This document shows positions 1-8,457 of a stretch of 64,000 nucleotides of DNA, one piece after another. Made by a program: the position numbers and the translations under genes. Numbering within the stretch: position 1 is the stretch's first letter; each line of letters opens with the position of its first letter. Source of the stretch: Saccharomonospora glauca K62 (GTDB taxonomy: Bacteria; Actinomycetota; Actinomycetes; Mycobacteriales; Pseudonocardiaceae). The stretch spans positions 1,165,568-1,229,567 of the forward strand of contig NZ_CM001484.1 in the NCBI RefSeq assembly GCF_000243395.2, read 5' to 3'. Below the pieces are notes generated by a model that saw only the letters and a list, made by a program, of their open reading frames with translations, had not been told where the DNA came from and did not search any database.

Positions 1-1
1 G

Positions 2-847
2 GCCCTCGACGCCGTGGGGGCCCCGTATGCCGACGACGGCGGCGGCCCCGACGCGTTCTCGTGCGACGGGCTCGTCCACACGCTGTACCGGCGGGTGGGC
101 TTCGAGGTCGCGGAGTCGGCGGCCGGGCAGTGGGCCACCGGGCGGGAGGTCGCGTACGAGGATGCGGTCCCCGGCGACCTGGTGGTCGTCGGCTCGCGGA
201 GGTACGGCATCCAGTCGATCGGCATCGTCGTGGGCGAGGACGTGATGGTGACGGCGGACGCACGGGCGGCGGCCGTGGTGGTGGCCGCCCTGCCCGGACG
301 GGACGCGGTGCTCGGTGTGGTGCGGCCGAGCCTGGGGCCTCGTCCCGCGCGGCCGGTCCCGGAGGGGGAGGACTCGCCGTCCTGGCGTTGCGGGGGCATT
401 CAGCCCTCCGGCGGCACCGGAGCGAGCGGGCCCGCCCAACGTGGCTGGGCGGGCTATCCCAACGGACTCATTCCCAGCGGGGTGTTGTGCGAACTCGACG
501 AGAAGCCGCACGCATTGCGTTGTGACGCCGCCCGCGATTTCGCGGCGCTTTCCGAGGCTTACGCCGACGAACTCGGCGAGTCGTTGTGTCTGACGGATTC
601 CTACCGGACCCTGGAGATGCAGCTGGATCTGTACCGACGTAAACCGGAGTTGTCGGCGACACCGGGAACGAGTAACCACGGCTGGGGCCTGGCGGTGGAC
701 CTCTGCGGTGGTGTGGAGCGGTTCGGTACTGAGGAACATCGCTGGATGCGTGCCCACGCTCCCGATTTCGGTTGGATACATCCTTCCTGGGCACGTGAGG
801 GCAGCCCGCGGGAAGAGCCGTGGCACTGGGAGTACGTGGGTCGCTGA
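2..847 (+). CDS. Partial NlpC/P60-like plus VanY-type D-Ala-D-Ala carboxypeptidase
   Basis: Cell-wall hydrolase-like protein cut by the left edge: the frame is open to base 2 and reads ALDAVGAPYADDGG, the usual start of an NlpC/P60 core, so the true start lies upstream. The first visible domain keeps the Cys position (SCDGLV) and the PGDLVVVGS strand, but the position of the family's catalytic His (normally HVGIY) reads SIGIV, so this half looks degenerate. The C-terminal half is a convincing M15/VanY peptidase: DSYRTLEMQ, GTSNHGWGLAVDL (zinc His and Asp) and EPWHWEY (third zinc His). Expected role is trimming peptidoglycan stem peptides outside the cell. It is followed 37 bp later by a small cysteine-rich gene. 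Confident for M15; the loss of NlpC activity is inference. Confidence 0.85.
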   Translation, partial: ALDAVGAPYADDGGGPDAFSCDGLVHTLYRRVGFEVAESAAGQWATGREVAYEDAVPGDLVVVGSRRYGIQSIGIVVGEDVMVTADARAAAVVVAALPGRDAVLGVVRPSLGPRPARPVPEGEDSPSWRCGGIQPSGGTGASGPAQRGWAGYPNGLIPSGVLCELDEKPHALRCDAARDFAALSEAYADELGESLCLTDSYRTLEMQLDLYRRKPELSATPGTSNHGWGLAVDLCGGVERFGTEEHRWMRAHAPDFGWIHPSWAREGSPREEPWHWEYVGR

Positions 848-884
848 ACGGAAATTGTCGGAGGGGGTTCGTATCGTTTTCCGC

Positions 885-1118
885 ATGAACGAGGTCGAAC
901 GAACTCGCAACACCGTCGGCGAAACCGAGCGGGATTCGACCACGGTGACCATCGACTGCGATCGGTGTCTGTTCCGGAATCGCGATTGCGCGAACTGCGT
1001 GGTCAGTGTGGTGGTCGACGCGCCCGACCCACTGCGGTGGAGTTCCGAGGAACTTCGCGCCATTTCACTCCTCGCGGCCGCGGGAATGGTACCGGAGTTG
1101 CGTCACGCGGCGGCGTGA
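885..1118 (+). CDS. Small cysteine-rich actinobacterial protein
   Basis: A 77-residue protein starting at ATG 885, downstream of the peptidase gene; the frame is open further upstream but the ATG is the only convincing start. It carries a compact cysteine cluster, CDRCLFRNRDCANC, which suggests a small zinc-binding or redox knuckle, then a hydrophobic strand and a predicted helix (EELRAISLLAAAG). Small proteins of this kind next to NlpC/P60 genes are common in actinobacteria, from memory of the group; no biochemical role is known to me. No signal peptide, so probably cytoplasmic. The coding call rests on the Cys pattern, the ATG start and the position between two cell-wall genes. Confidence 0.7.
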   Translation: MNEVERTRNTVGETERDSTTVTIDCDRCLFRNRDCANCVVSVVVDAPDPLRWSSEELRAISLLAAAGMVPELRHAAA

Positions 1119-1573
1119 GTTGCTCCGGGTCGGTTTTCCGGTCTCGGGGGAGCCTTCCGGTGAACCCCGAGTGATCACTCTGCGCCAAGCCTTTTCGGTG
1201 AGCGGTCCATCCGATCAGGTGAACGGTCTCAAGCCTGAGAGTGTCTCCTTGTTGTCCTAGTCACATCTGACGGCAAAGCGCAGGTCCGGGCGCCGCCACA
1301 CGCACGGTTACCGATTCCCTTCGCTGGGTTGGTGGACTTCCGCGATCTCGCTTCGTAATCTGGCCGAGATCTCGCGCCAGGCAGCCGTTCCACAGGGGTC
1401 GGCGACGCGAGATCGCCGCCGAAACAGCTTGTCGGGGAGCTGCGCCGGATACGACGCGACAATGTCGCTTCCGCCTGTCGAAAACCAGCATCGCGATGTT
1501 CTTCGGCCTGCGGGTGTCCACGTTGTCGCGGTTACCCGGCGGGCGGCCGGAGAGCAAAGGAGACACACGCGAC
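1119..1573 (+). promoter_or_regulatory. 455-bp intergenic leader of the RipC-like gene
   Basis: No convincing gene. It holds dyads that could fold in RNA: GCGATCTCGC at 1342-1351 matches GCGAGATCGC at 1407-1416, with GAGATCTC lying between them. I looked for the c-di-AMP (ydaO) riboswitch found before some actinobacterial cell-wall hydrolase genes and did not find its conserved blocks. An AAAGGAG ribosome-binding site ends this stretch, 11 nt before GTG 1574. Confidence 0.4.
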
Positions 1574-2626
1574 GTGCAGTCGCATCCCGTGAGACGTGTG
1601 GTGTCGGGAGCGCTGGCGGCGTGCGCCGTGATCGCGGTCGTCACCTTCACCCAGACGCCGGCGACGGCATTACCCGCGGTCCCCGCCCCGCAACAACCTC
1701 AGAGCACCTCGGAGGCACTGGAGAAGTACCGGGAGCTCGCCGACAAGGCGCAGAAGCTCAACGAGGAGTACCTCTCCGCCCAGGAGGAGCTTGAGAAGAA
1801 GGAGAAGGAGCTCGACAAGCTCACCAAGTCTCTGGAGAAGGCCAAGAAGGCCGAGGCGGGGGCACGCAAGGACGAGGAGATCTTCCGGAAGGAGGTCGAC
1901 AAGTTCGCGGGTGCGTCCTTCACGAGTGGTGCGCAGTTGAGCAAGCTGTCCGCGCTGCTCACGGTCGACTCCCCGCAGGAGTTCCTCGACCGTTCCTCGG
2001 CCATCGACCTCCTCGCGCGGGATCAGAACCGGGCGCTGCAGGCGCTCCGAAACGCCGTCCAGAAGGCGGAGGGCAGCCGCAACGAGGCAGCCGCTGCCCA
2101 GCAGAAGGCCAAGGAGGCCAAGGACAAGGCCGCCAAGATCGCTGCGGATCTGAAGGACCGCAAGGAGAAGCTGGAGGCGCAGAAGGAGGAACTGGCGGCC
2201 CAGTACGGCCTGCTGAGCGACTCCGACAAGGCGCAGCAGCAGGACATCGGCCCCGATCCGGGAAACGTCAAGGCTCCGGGCCCCGCGGCTCAGAAGGCGG
2301 TCGACGCCGCGCTGAGCCAGCGTGGCAAGCCCTACGGGTGGGGTGACACCGGCCCGGACAGCTACGACTGCTCGGGGCTGACCCAGTGGGCCTACGCCCA
2401 GGCGGGCATCAGCATTCCGCGCACCAGCGGCGCGCAGTCGACCTTCGGGACGCCGGTCCCGAGGGCGCAGCTGCAGCCGGGTGACCTGGTGTTCTTCGGG
2501 TCGCCCGTGTACCACGTCGGCATGTACATCGGTAACGGCATGATGGTCCACGCGCCCAACACGGGCGACGTGGTCAAGGTCGCGCCGATCCAGGCCGAGT
2601 ACAGCGGCGCCCGCCGAGTCGCCTGA
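1574..2626 (+). CDS. Secreted NlpC/P60 peptidoglycan endopeptidase, RipC-like
   Basis: Secreted cell-wall hydrolase of 350 residues that would cut D-Glu-mDAP stem peptides. GTG 1574 is preferred over an in-frame ATG at 1496 because of the AAAGGAG site and because it gives a clean signal peptide (basic start, hydrophobic SGALAACAVIAVVTF, ending near ALPA). Residues about 45-220 are charged, Ala/Lys/Glu-rich coiled coil. The NlpC/P60 domain fills the C-terminus with Cys at about 266 (YDCSGL), His at about 314 (YHVGMY) and a third His in VHAP. A coiled coil before NlpC/P60 matches the RipA/RipC layout. The next gene is pimB'; in M. tuberculosis ripC (Rv2190c) lies close to pimB' (Rv2188c), which supports a RipC-type assignment. 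Confidence 0.9.
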   Translation: MQSHPVRRVVSGALAACAVIAVVTFTQTPATALPAVPAPQQPQSTSEALEKYRELADKAQKLNEEYLSAQEELEKKEKELDKLTKSLEKAKKAEAGARKDEEIFRKEVDKFAGASFTSGAQLSKLSALLTVDSPQEFLDRSSAIDLLARDQNRALQALRNAVQKAEGSRNEAAAAQQKAKEAKDKAAKIAADLKDRKEKLEAQKEELAAQYGLLSDSDKAQQQDIGPDPGNVKAPGPAAQKAVDAALSQRGKPYGWGDTGPDSYDCSGLTQWAYAQAGISIPRTSGAQSTFGTPVPRAQLQPGDLVFFGSPVYHVGMYIGNGMMVHAPNTGDVVKVAPIQAEYSGARRVA

Positions 2627-2661
2627 GACCGGCACCGCGTCGGCCCTCCACCGGGGCGGGA

Positions 2662-2667
2662 TAGTCT
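2662..2667 (+). promoter_or_regulatory. -10 box of leaderless type before pimB'
   Basis: TAGTCT (TANNNT) ends 6 nt before ATG 2674 and no Shine-Dalgarno sequence is present, so the transcript probably begins at or next to the start codon. Confidence 0.55.
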
Positions 2668-2673
2668 CGCACC

Positions 2674-3870
2674 ATGCCTCGCACGTTGCTGGTGACGAAC
2701 GACTTCCCGCCCCGGCCGGGGGGCATTCAGTCGTATCTGCACGCGTTGGCCACCCGACTGCCCTCGGACGAGCTGGTGGTCTACGCCCCGGCGTGGGAAC
2801 GGGAATCGGGTTCGCACACCCGGTTCGACGCCGACCAGCCGTTCGAGGTGGTGCGGCATCCCACGTCGCTCATGCTTCCCACCCCCGACGTGCTACGGCG
2901 GGCCACGCAGCTTTTGCGTTCCCGGCACTGCGAGACCGTCTGGTTCGGTGCCGCCGCCCCGTTGGCCCTGCTCGCCGAGCCGCTGCGTCGGGCGGGCGCG
3001 AATCGCGTGATCGCCTCCACGCACGGACACGAGGTCGGGTGGTCGATGCTTCCGGTGGCTCGCCAGGCGTTGCGCCGTATCGGCAACACCACCGACGTGC
3101 TCACGTTCGTCAGCCACTACACCCGGCGCCGGTTCGCCTCGGCGTTCGGTCCCGCGGCGGGACTGGAGCACCTACCGTCCGGAGTGGACCCTCAGGTGTT
3201 CCGTCCCGACGACGCCGCGCGGGCCGAGCTGCGGAAGCGCTACGGACTGGCCGACCGGCCCACGGTGGTGTGCGTGTCGAGGTTGGTGCCTCGCAAGGGC
3301 CAGGACATGCTGGTGCGGGTTCTTCCCGAACTCCGGCGTCGGGTCCCCGACGCGGCGTTGCTCCTCGTCGGCGGCGGTCCCTACCGCAAGAAGCTCACCG
3401 AACTCGCGGCGCACTGCGGGGTATCCGATCACGTGGTCTTCACCGGTTCGGTGCCGTGGGAGGAGCTGCCCGCCCACTACACGGTCGGTGACGTGTTCGC
3501 CATGCCGGCACGCACCCGCGGCAAGGGCCTCGACGTGGAGGGACTGGGCATCGTCTACCTGGAGGCGTCGGCGACGGGCCTGCCGGTCGTCGCGGGCAAC
3601 TCCGGTGGTGCCCCGGAGACGGTGCTGGACGAGGTCACCGGACACATCGTCGACGGCAGGCAGGAAACCCAGCTCGTCGAGACTCTTGCCTCGCTGCTCG
3701 CCGACCCGGTCCGCGCCCGGCGGATGGGCGAGGCGGGCAGGCAGTGGGTCAGCGAGCACTGGCGCTGGGACGTCCTGGCGGAGAGGCTCTCCGACCTGCT
3801 GGCCGGACGTCGTTCCCTCGGCAGGGCCGCGGAGCTGCGCCCCCGCCACGGTGGGCGGTCGTCGAGCTGA
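2674..3870 (+). CDS. pimB: PimB'-type GDP-mannose-dependent mannosyltransferase (GT4)
   Basis: 398-residue GT-B fold glycosyltransferase of family GT4, expected to add the second mannose to phosphatidylinositol monomannoside at the inner membrane face. N-terminal domain starts RTLLVTNDFPPRPGGIQSY, with STHGHEVGW in the acceptor region. The C-terminal nucleotide-sugar domain shows VSRLVPRKGQD, LLLVGGGPYR, FTGSVPWEELPAHY and the E-x7-E-like stretch EGLGIVYLEASATGLPVVAG. The sequence and the RipC-like neighbour fit Rv2188c (PimB') well. Expressed separately from the hydrolase, to judge by a -10-like box just before ATG. It converges on the next gene, and a hairpin covers both stop codons. Confidence 0.88.
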   Translation: MPRTLLVTNDFPPRPGGIQSYLHALATRLPSDELVVYAPAWERESGSHTRFDADQPFEVVRHPTSLMLPTPDVLRRATQLLRSRHCETVWFGAAAPLALLAEPLRRAGANRVIASTHGHEVGWSMLPVARQALRRIGNTTDVLTFVSHYTRRRFASAFGPAAGLEHLPSGVDPQVFRPDDAARAELRKRYGLADRPTVVCVSRLVPRKGQDMLVRVLPELRRRVPDAALLLVGGGPYRKKLTELAAHCGVSDHVVFTGSVPWEELPAHYTVGDVFAMPARTRGKGLDVEGLGIVYLEASATGLPVVAGNSGGAPETVLDEVTGHIVDGRQETQLVETLASLLADPVRARRMGEAGRQWVSEHWRWDVLAERLSDLLAGRRSLGRAAELRPRHGGRSSS

Positions 3871-3888
3871 CCCGGCCGACGGGTCAGC
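3866..3888. terminator. Bidirectional hairpin over convergent stop codons
   Basis: Perfect 9-bp arms GCTGACCCG and CGGGTCAGC with a 5-nt loop. The arms include the TGA of pimB' and the stop of the opposing gene. No T-tract, as is usual in actinobacteria. Confidence 0.6.
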
Positions 3889-4528
3889 CCTCCCGCAGCG
3901 CGGGGTGTTCGGGATTGTCCATCCGCACCACGACGTCCGCGAGTTCCGCGGGTCGCACCTCGGCGTCGTAGCGGGCGTAGGCGGGGAGTGCCCACTTCAC
4001 GTCCTCGGGGAGCCGCCGCCGCAGCGCGGCGGGGGAGAGCCACAGGTGCACGGCGAGTTCGGCGGGAAGCCCCCGTCCGAGCAGCAGTTCGCCGTCGAGC
4101 ACCACGACACCGCCGTCGGGCAGCCGGGTGCGGGACAGGCGGAAGGCGCGGTCGCGGGTGGTGTCCCACAGAGCGGGCAGCACCTCACCGGCGCCCGACT
4201 CCTCCAGCGGTCCGAGCACCTCGCGGCGAAGGGCGGCGACGTCCAACCAGTCCTCGTAGCGCACGTCGGGGTCGTGCCTGCCGCGTTCGAACCGCAACGA
4301 GGCCGGGCGCAGGAAGTCACGGGCCGACACGCGCAGCACCTCGTGACCGCGCACTCGCAGCGGGTCGACGAGCGCGTCGGCCAGGGCCTCGGTGTCCGTC
4401 GCGGTGTCGGCGCCGTCAATCAGCACGCGACTCCACCGCCTGTGTGCCGCGAGGTCGGCGACCCGGTCGGCGAGTTCGGACACCAGACGTTCGACCGTGA
4501 TGGGTCGGTAGCGGGCGCTGGTCGACAT
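3884..4528 (-). CDS. Uridine kinase-like protein with degenerate P-loop
   Basis: 214-residue protein related to the uridine kinase/P-loop family often found in actinobacteria. Family traits seen: opening strand VLIDGAD, an [24 protein letters not shown] acceptor loop, YDW-type spacing (VRYEDWLDV) and the late strand [15 protein letters not shown]. The Walker A loop, expected as GxxxxGKT, reads GADTATDTE at residues 39-47, so the invariant Gly-Lys-Thr is gone. It may have lost kinase activity or bind a nucleotide differently. ATG 4528 is 37 bp from the divergent bioA start, so the two promoters overlap. Function unknown; family membership fairly sure. Confidence 0.7.
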   Translation of the reverse strand: MSTSARYRPITVERLVSELADRVADLAAHRRWSRVLIDGADTATDTEALADALVDPLRVRGHEVLRVSARDFLRPASLRFERGRHDPDVRYEDWLDVAALRREVLGPLEESGAGEVLPALWDTTRDRAFRLSRTRLPDGGVVVLDGELLLGRGLPAELAVHLWLSPAALRRRLPEDVKWALPAYARYDAEVRPAELADVVVRMDNPEHPALREG

Positions 4529-4552
4529 GGCACCACGGTATCCGGCGCGTCG

Positions 4553-4558
4553 TAGAGT
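4553..4558 (+). promoter_or_regulatory. -10 box of leaderless type before bioA
   Basis: TAGAGT followed by 7 nt and ATG 4566, without a Shine-Dalgarno sequence. Confidence 0.55.
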
Positions 4559-4565
4559 GCCCGGC

Positions 4566-5858
4566 ATGACGTCCGAGCCCGCGATCCGCGAACTGCTGCG
4601 CCTCGATGCCGCCCACGTGTGGCATCCGTACGGTCCGATGCCCGCGACCGTGCCGCCGTTGCTGGTGGAGGAGGCGTCCGGCGTGCGGTTGCGACTGGCC
4701 GACGGCAGGGAGCTGGTCGACGGGATGTCGTCGTGGTGGGCCGCCATCCACGGCTACCGCAATCCCGTCCTGGACGCGGCGCTGGCCGAGCAGGCCTCCA
4801 GGATGAGCCACGTCATGTTCGGAGGTCTGACGCACGAGCCCGCGATCAGGCTCGCGACCACGCTCGTGGACCTCACCCCCGAGGGTCTGGAGCACGTGTT
4901 CCTGTGCGACTCGGGCTCGGTGTCGGTCGAGGTGGCGCTCAAGATGTGCCTGCAGTACTGGCGTTCGCTCGGGCGGAGGGACAAGGTCCGGATGCTTACC
5001 TGGCGCGGCGGGTACCACGGCGACACGTTCCACCCCATGAGCGTGTGCGACCCCGAGGGAGGAATGCACGCGTTGTGGCGCGGGGTGTTGCCGGAGCAGC
5101 TCTTCGTACCCACCCCGCCGTCGGGGTTCGGGACTCCGGTCGACGAGTCCTACGTGGACACCTTGGTGCGAGCGGTGGAGGAACACGCCGACGAGCTCGC
5201 CGCGGTGGTGGTGGAACCGGTCGTGCAGGGCGCCGGTGGCATGCGGTTCCACAATCCCGCCTACCTGCGGGTGCTGCGCGAGGTCACGAGGGAACACGAC
5301 GTACTGCTGGTGTTCGACGAGATCGCCACGGGGTTCGGGCGCACCGGCGCGTTGTTCGCCGCGGACCACGCCGGTGTCGCTCCCGACGTGCTCTGCGTGG
5401 GCAAGGCGTTGACCGGTGGCTACCTCACGATGGCGGCGACGTTGTGCACGCGGCGGGTCGCCGACGGCATCTCCCGTGGCGAGGTGCCGGTGTTGGCCCA
5501 CGGGCCGACGTTCATGGGTAATCCGCTCGCAGCGGCCGTCGCCAACGCGTCGCTCGATCTGCTGAGCGAGGGCACGTGGCGCGACGAGGTACGGCGGGTG
5601 GAACGCAAGCTGCGGGAGGGCCTCGCCCCCGCGGCGGCCGTGCCGGGTGTCGTGGACGTCCGGGTGCTCGGCGCCATCGGTGTGCTGCAGCTCGACCATG
5701 CCGTCGACCTGGCGGTGGCGACCGAGGAGTTGACCTCACGGGGGGTGTGGCTGCGGCCGTTCCGCGACCTGATCTACACGATGCCGCCGTACATCACGTC
5801 GGACGCGGACTTGGAGCTCGTGACCGAGGCGATGGTGGACACCGCGAAGGTGGCCTGA
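4566..5858 (+). CDS. bioA: Adenosylmethionine-8-amino-7-oxononanoate aminotransferase
   Basis: 430-residue class III PLP aminotransferase that converts KAPA to DAPA using S-adenosylmethionine as amino donor. Diagnostic stretches: HVWHPYGPM near the N-terminus, [27 protein letters not shown] for the PLP phosphate, [35 protein letters not shown] (PLP Asp) and the Schiff-base Lys in [10 protein letters not shown], with [11 protein letters not shown] after it. ATG 4566 is preferred over an in-frame ATG 39 nt upstream because of its spacing to the TAGAGT box. First gene of a biotin locus that continues, after a 305-bp gap, with a transporter-anhydrase fusion and bioD. No bioF is in the window. Confidence 0.95.
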   Translation: MTSEPAIRELLRLDAAHVWHPYGPMPATVPPLLVEEASGVRLRLADGRELVDGMSSWWAAIHGYRNPVLDAALAEQASRMSHVMFGGLTHEPAIRLATTLVDLTPEGLEHVFLCDSGSVSVEVALKMCLQYWRSLGRRDKVRMLTWRGGYHGDTFHPMSVCDPEGGMHALWRGVLPEQLFVPTPPSGFGTPVDESYVDTLVRAVEEHADELAAVVVEPVVQGAGGMRFHNPAYLRVLREVTREHDVLLVFDEIATGFGRTGALFAADHAGVAPDVLCVGKALTGGYLTMAATLCTRRVADGISRGEVPVLAHGPTFMGNPLAAAVANASLDLLSEGTWRDEVRRVERKLREGLAPAAAVPGVVDVRVLGAIGVLQLDHAVDLAVATEELTSRGVWLRPFRDLIYTMPPYITSDADLELVTEAMVDTAKVA

Positions 5859-5865
5859 CCGGAAG

Positions 5866-5887
5866 GTGCGAACGGTACCGTTCGCAC
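5866..5887. terminator. 22-bp perfect palindrome after bioA
   Basis: Perfect palindrome with arms GTGCGAAC / GTTCGCAC around GGTACC, 8 bp after the bioA stop. It could be a T-less terminator, or an operator for a biotin regulator controlling the genes downstream; the sequence alone cannot separate these. Confidence 0.5.
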
Positions 5888-6163
5888 GCTGGGTGGAGTC
5901 TGCGCCCGGAAAACACTCGATCGAGTCGGATACGTGTGTGATCGGATGTAGATCGTCACGAAGAGAAATGACGATCGCGAATAGCGTCGCGTATGGAGTG
6001 AGAGACGTATCACTCCGCTACGACGAGTGTCGCGGAAGCATGTTCCCTTCGTGACGGTGACACCTCTTCTGCAACATGAAAACCTTTCCCGATAGCGGAC
6101 ATTTCGGTCGATCTGCTGTTACCTGGTGCCCGCGGCCAATCTCACGAAATCGGGAGAGAGACC
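5888..6163 (+). promoter_or_regulatory. Upstream region of the SulP-carbonic anhydrase gene with several dyads
   Basis: Less GC-rich than its flanks and without a gene. It holds ACTCGATCGAGT (5915-5926), GATCGTCA...TGACGATC (5951-5958 / 5969-5976, 10-nt spacer) and GGAGTGA...TCACTCC (5995-6001 / 6010-6016, 8-nt spacer). A GGGAGAGAG ribosome-binding site precedes ATG 6164. The stacked dyads suggest regulator binding or a folded 5' leader. Confidence 0.45.
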
Positions 6164-8422
6164 ATGACCGGCACCCCACCGTCCGACGATCGCGTCGGCG
6201 TCACGGTCCGAAGTGGAGTGTGGTGGAAGACCGTGCTGCGACACGACGTTCCCGCCTCGCTGGTCGTCTTCCTCGTGGCCGTTCCGCTGTCGTTGGGCAT
6301 CGCGCTTGCCTCGGGAGCGCCGATCGTGGCCGGTGTCGTCGCCGCGGTCGTCGGCGGAGTCGTGGCCGGCGCGCTCGGAGGTTCTCGACTCCAGGTGAGC
6401 GGGCCCGCCGCGGGCCTCACGGTGGTGCTGGCGGAGACCATCGACGAGTTCGGCTGGACGGTCACGTGCGCCGTCACGGCGTGCGCCGGGGTGCTCCAGA
6501 TCCTGCTCGGACTGAGCCGGGTGGCGCGCGCGGCGCTGGCCATCGCGCCCGCTATCGTGCACGGCATGCTCGCGGGCATCGGGGTCACGCTCGTGCTCGG
6601 TCAGCTTCACGTCATCCTCGGTGGGGCCCCGCAGAGTTCGGCCCTGGCCAACCTGGCGGAGCTTCCGGGGCAACTCGTCGGGCACCACGACGCGGCCGCC
6701 CTCGTCGGGCTCGCCACGATCGCGGTGCTCCTGCTGTGGCCACGCCTGCCCCGCCCGGTCACGCGCGTTCCCGCTCCGTTGGCGGCCGTCACGCTCGTCA
6801 CCGTCGGCTCGCTGCTCGCCGGCGTGTCGGTGGAACGAGTCGACCTGCCGAGCGACCTGCTCGATCTCGGCTTCCTGCCCGAACTGCCCTCGGCGGGGTG
6901 GTTCGACTTCGGCCTCGCGGTGGTCACGATCGCGCTCATCGCCAGTGTCGAGACCCTGTTGTCGGCCGTCGCCGTCGACCGCCTGCACGGTGGTTCCCGC
7001 ACGAACCTCAACCGGGAACTCGTCGGCCAGGGCGTGGCGAACATCGCCTCCGGTTCCCTCGGAGGCCTCCCGATCACCGGGGTGATCGTGCGAAGCTCGG
7101 CCAACGTCGCGGCTGGCGCCCGTACCCGTGCGTCGGCGATCCTGCACGGTGTTTGGGTGCTGCTGTTCACGGTGGCGTTGGCCGGGCTCATTCGCAGCAT
7201 CCCCCTCGCCGCGCTCGCGGGTCTGCTGACCTATGTCGGGGCGAAGCTGGTGAACGTCCGCACGATTCGCACGGTGCGCGGGCACGGTGACCTTCCGCTG
7301 TACGTCGCCACGCTGCTCGGCGTCGTGGTGGTCGACCTGCTCACCGGCGTGCTCCTCGGCGTCGTGCTGTCACTGGCGTTCATGCTGCGCCGCACGATGT
7401 GGTCCGGTATCCACGTGCTCGGCCGCGACGACCAGTACCGTGTCGTCGTCGAGGGAGTGCTGACGTTTCTGTCGGTGCCGCGATTGTCGACAGTGCTCGG
7501 TGCGATTCCCCCGGAACGTACGGTGCGGCTCGAACTCGTCGTCGACTACCTCGATCACGCCGCGTTCGAGTGCCTGTCCGAGTGGCAGCATGGCTACGAG
7601 CGGGCGGGAGGCACCGTGGTGGTCGACGAGATCGGCCACCCGTGGTACGGCAACGGCCGGTCGCGCTCGCCCACCGTGCGCCGTCAAGAGGCCACTCGTG
7701 TGCCGCCTCGTTGGCTCGCCCCGTGGTCGGAGTGGATGGCGCAGGAACAGGGGGTGGCCATTCCCGAGCAACGACCTCGCCCGCTGCAACGGGGTACGTC
7801 GGAGTTCCAATGGCGTACCGCGCCCTTGATGAGGGAGACGCTGATGCGGTTGGCCTCGGGGCAGTCTCCCCACACGTTGTTCATCACGTGCAGCGACGCG
7901 CGGATCGTGCCGAACGTGATCACCACGAGTGGCCCCGGTGATCTCTTCACCGCGCGCAACATCGGCAATTTCGTGCCGATGGACTGGGAGAGGGACACCG
8001 ACGCGGACTCGTCCGTGGGCGCGGCCGTCGAATACGCCGTCGTCGTGTTGAAAGTCCGGGAGATCGTGGTCTGTGGACATTCCTCGTGCGGCGCGATGCA
8101 CGCCCTCCTCACCGGGGACGGTGCCGGACTTCCCGCCTTGCGGAAGTGGCTGCGGCACGGGGAACCCGTCCTGCGACGCTTCGACGAGGCCGCTCCCGTG
8201 AAACTGGGGGACGAGCCACCCGCGGTCCGGGCCGACGCGCTCGCGCTGCACAACGTGCTCGAACAGCTCGACCGGTTGAGGTCCCATCCACGGGTGGCCG
8301 AGGCCGAACGTGCGGGCGAACTCACGCTGACCGGAATGTACTTCGACGTCGGCGCGGCTCAGGTCTACTTGCTCGACGGCGAGACGGGCGTGTTCCAACC
8401 CGCCGGTGTGAAGGCCGGGTGA
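6164..8422 (+). CDS. SulP-family transporter fused to beta-carbonic anhydrase
   Basis: 752-residue inner-membrane fusion. Residues about 25-410 hold 10 or more hydrophobic segments of a SulP/SLC26 anion transporter (DVPASLVVFLVAVPLSLGIA, PAAGLTVVLAE, SVETLLSAVAVDRLHGG). A STAS-like stretch follows (about 425-500). The C-terminal 200 residues are a beta-carbonic anhydrase with zinc ligands Cys 576 (CSDAR), His 639 and Cys 642 (GHSSCGAM) and the Asp-Arg pair. This layout is known (for example M. tuberculosis Rv3273) and is thought to couple bicarbonate movement with CO2 hydration. It lies between bioA and bioD; BioD needs CO2 and biotin enzymes need bicarbonate, so a metabolic link is attractive but inferred. 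Its stop overlaps a possible GTG (8419) of bioD. Confidence 0.93.
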   Translation: MTGTPPSDDRVGVTVRSGVWWKTVLRHDVPASLVVFLVAVPLSLGIALASGAPIVAGVVAAVVGGVVAGALGGSRLQVSGPAAGLTVVLAETIDEFGWTVTCAVTACAGVLQILLGLSRVARAALAIAPAIVHGMLAGIGVTLVLGQLHVILGGAPQSSALANLAELPGQLVGHHDAAALVGLATIAVLLLWPRLPRPVTRVPAPLAAVTLVTVGSLLAGVSVERVDLPSDLLDLGFLPELPSAGWFDFGLAVVTIALIASVETLLSAVAVDRLHGGSRTNLNRELVGQGVANIASGSLGGLPITGVIVRSSANVAAGARTRASAILHGVWVLLFTVALAGLIRSIPLAALAGLLTYVGAKLVNVRTIRTVRGHGDLPLYVATLLGVVVVDLLTGVLLGVVLSLAFMLRRTMWSGIHVLGRDDQYRVVVEGVLTFLSVPRLSTVLGAIPPERTVRLELVVDYLDHAAFECLSEWQHGYERAGGTVVVDEIGHPWYGNGRSRSPTVRRQEATRVPPRWLAPWSEWMAQEQGVAIPEQRPRPLQRGTSEFQWRTAPLMRETLMRLASGQSPHTLFITCSDARIVPNVITTSGPGDLFTARNIGNFVPMDWERDTDADSSVGAAVEYAVVVLKVREIVVCGHSSCGAMHALLTGDGAGLPALRKWLRHGEPVLRRFDEAAPVKLGDEPPAVRADALALHNVLEQLDRLRSHPRVAEAERAGELTLTGMYFDVGAAQVYLLDGETGVFQPAGVKAG

Positions 8423-8444
8423 AACGCGATGCGCGCTTCGGTAT

Positions 8445-8450
8445 TAGTGT
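8445..8450 (+). promoter_or_regulatory. -10 box of leaderless type before bioD
   Basis: TAGTGT followed by 7 nt and GTG 8458. This is the main reason for choosing 8458 over the coupled GTG at 8419. Confidence 0.5.
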
Positions 8451-8457
8451 CGCTGCC

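Noticed and set aside
1119-1573. ydaO-type c-di-AMP riboswitch
   Set aside because: The position is right for a cell-wall hydrolase gene, but the conserved sequence blocks are not visible.
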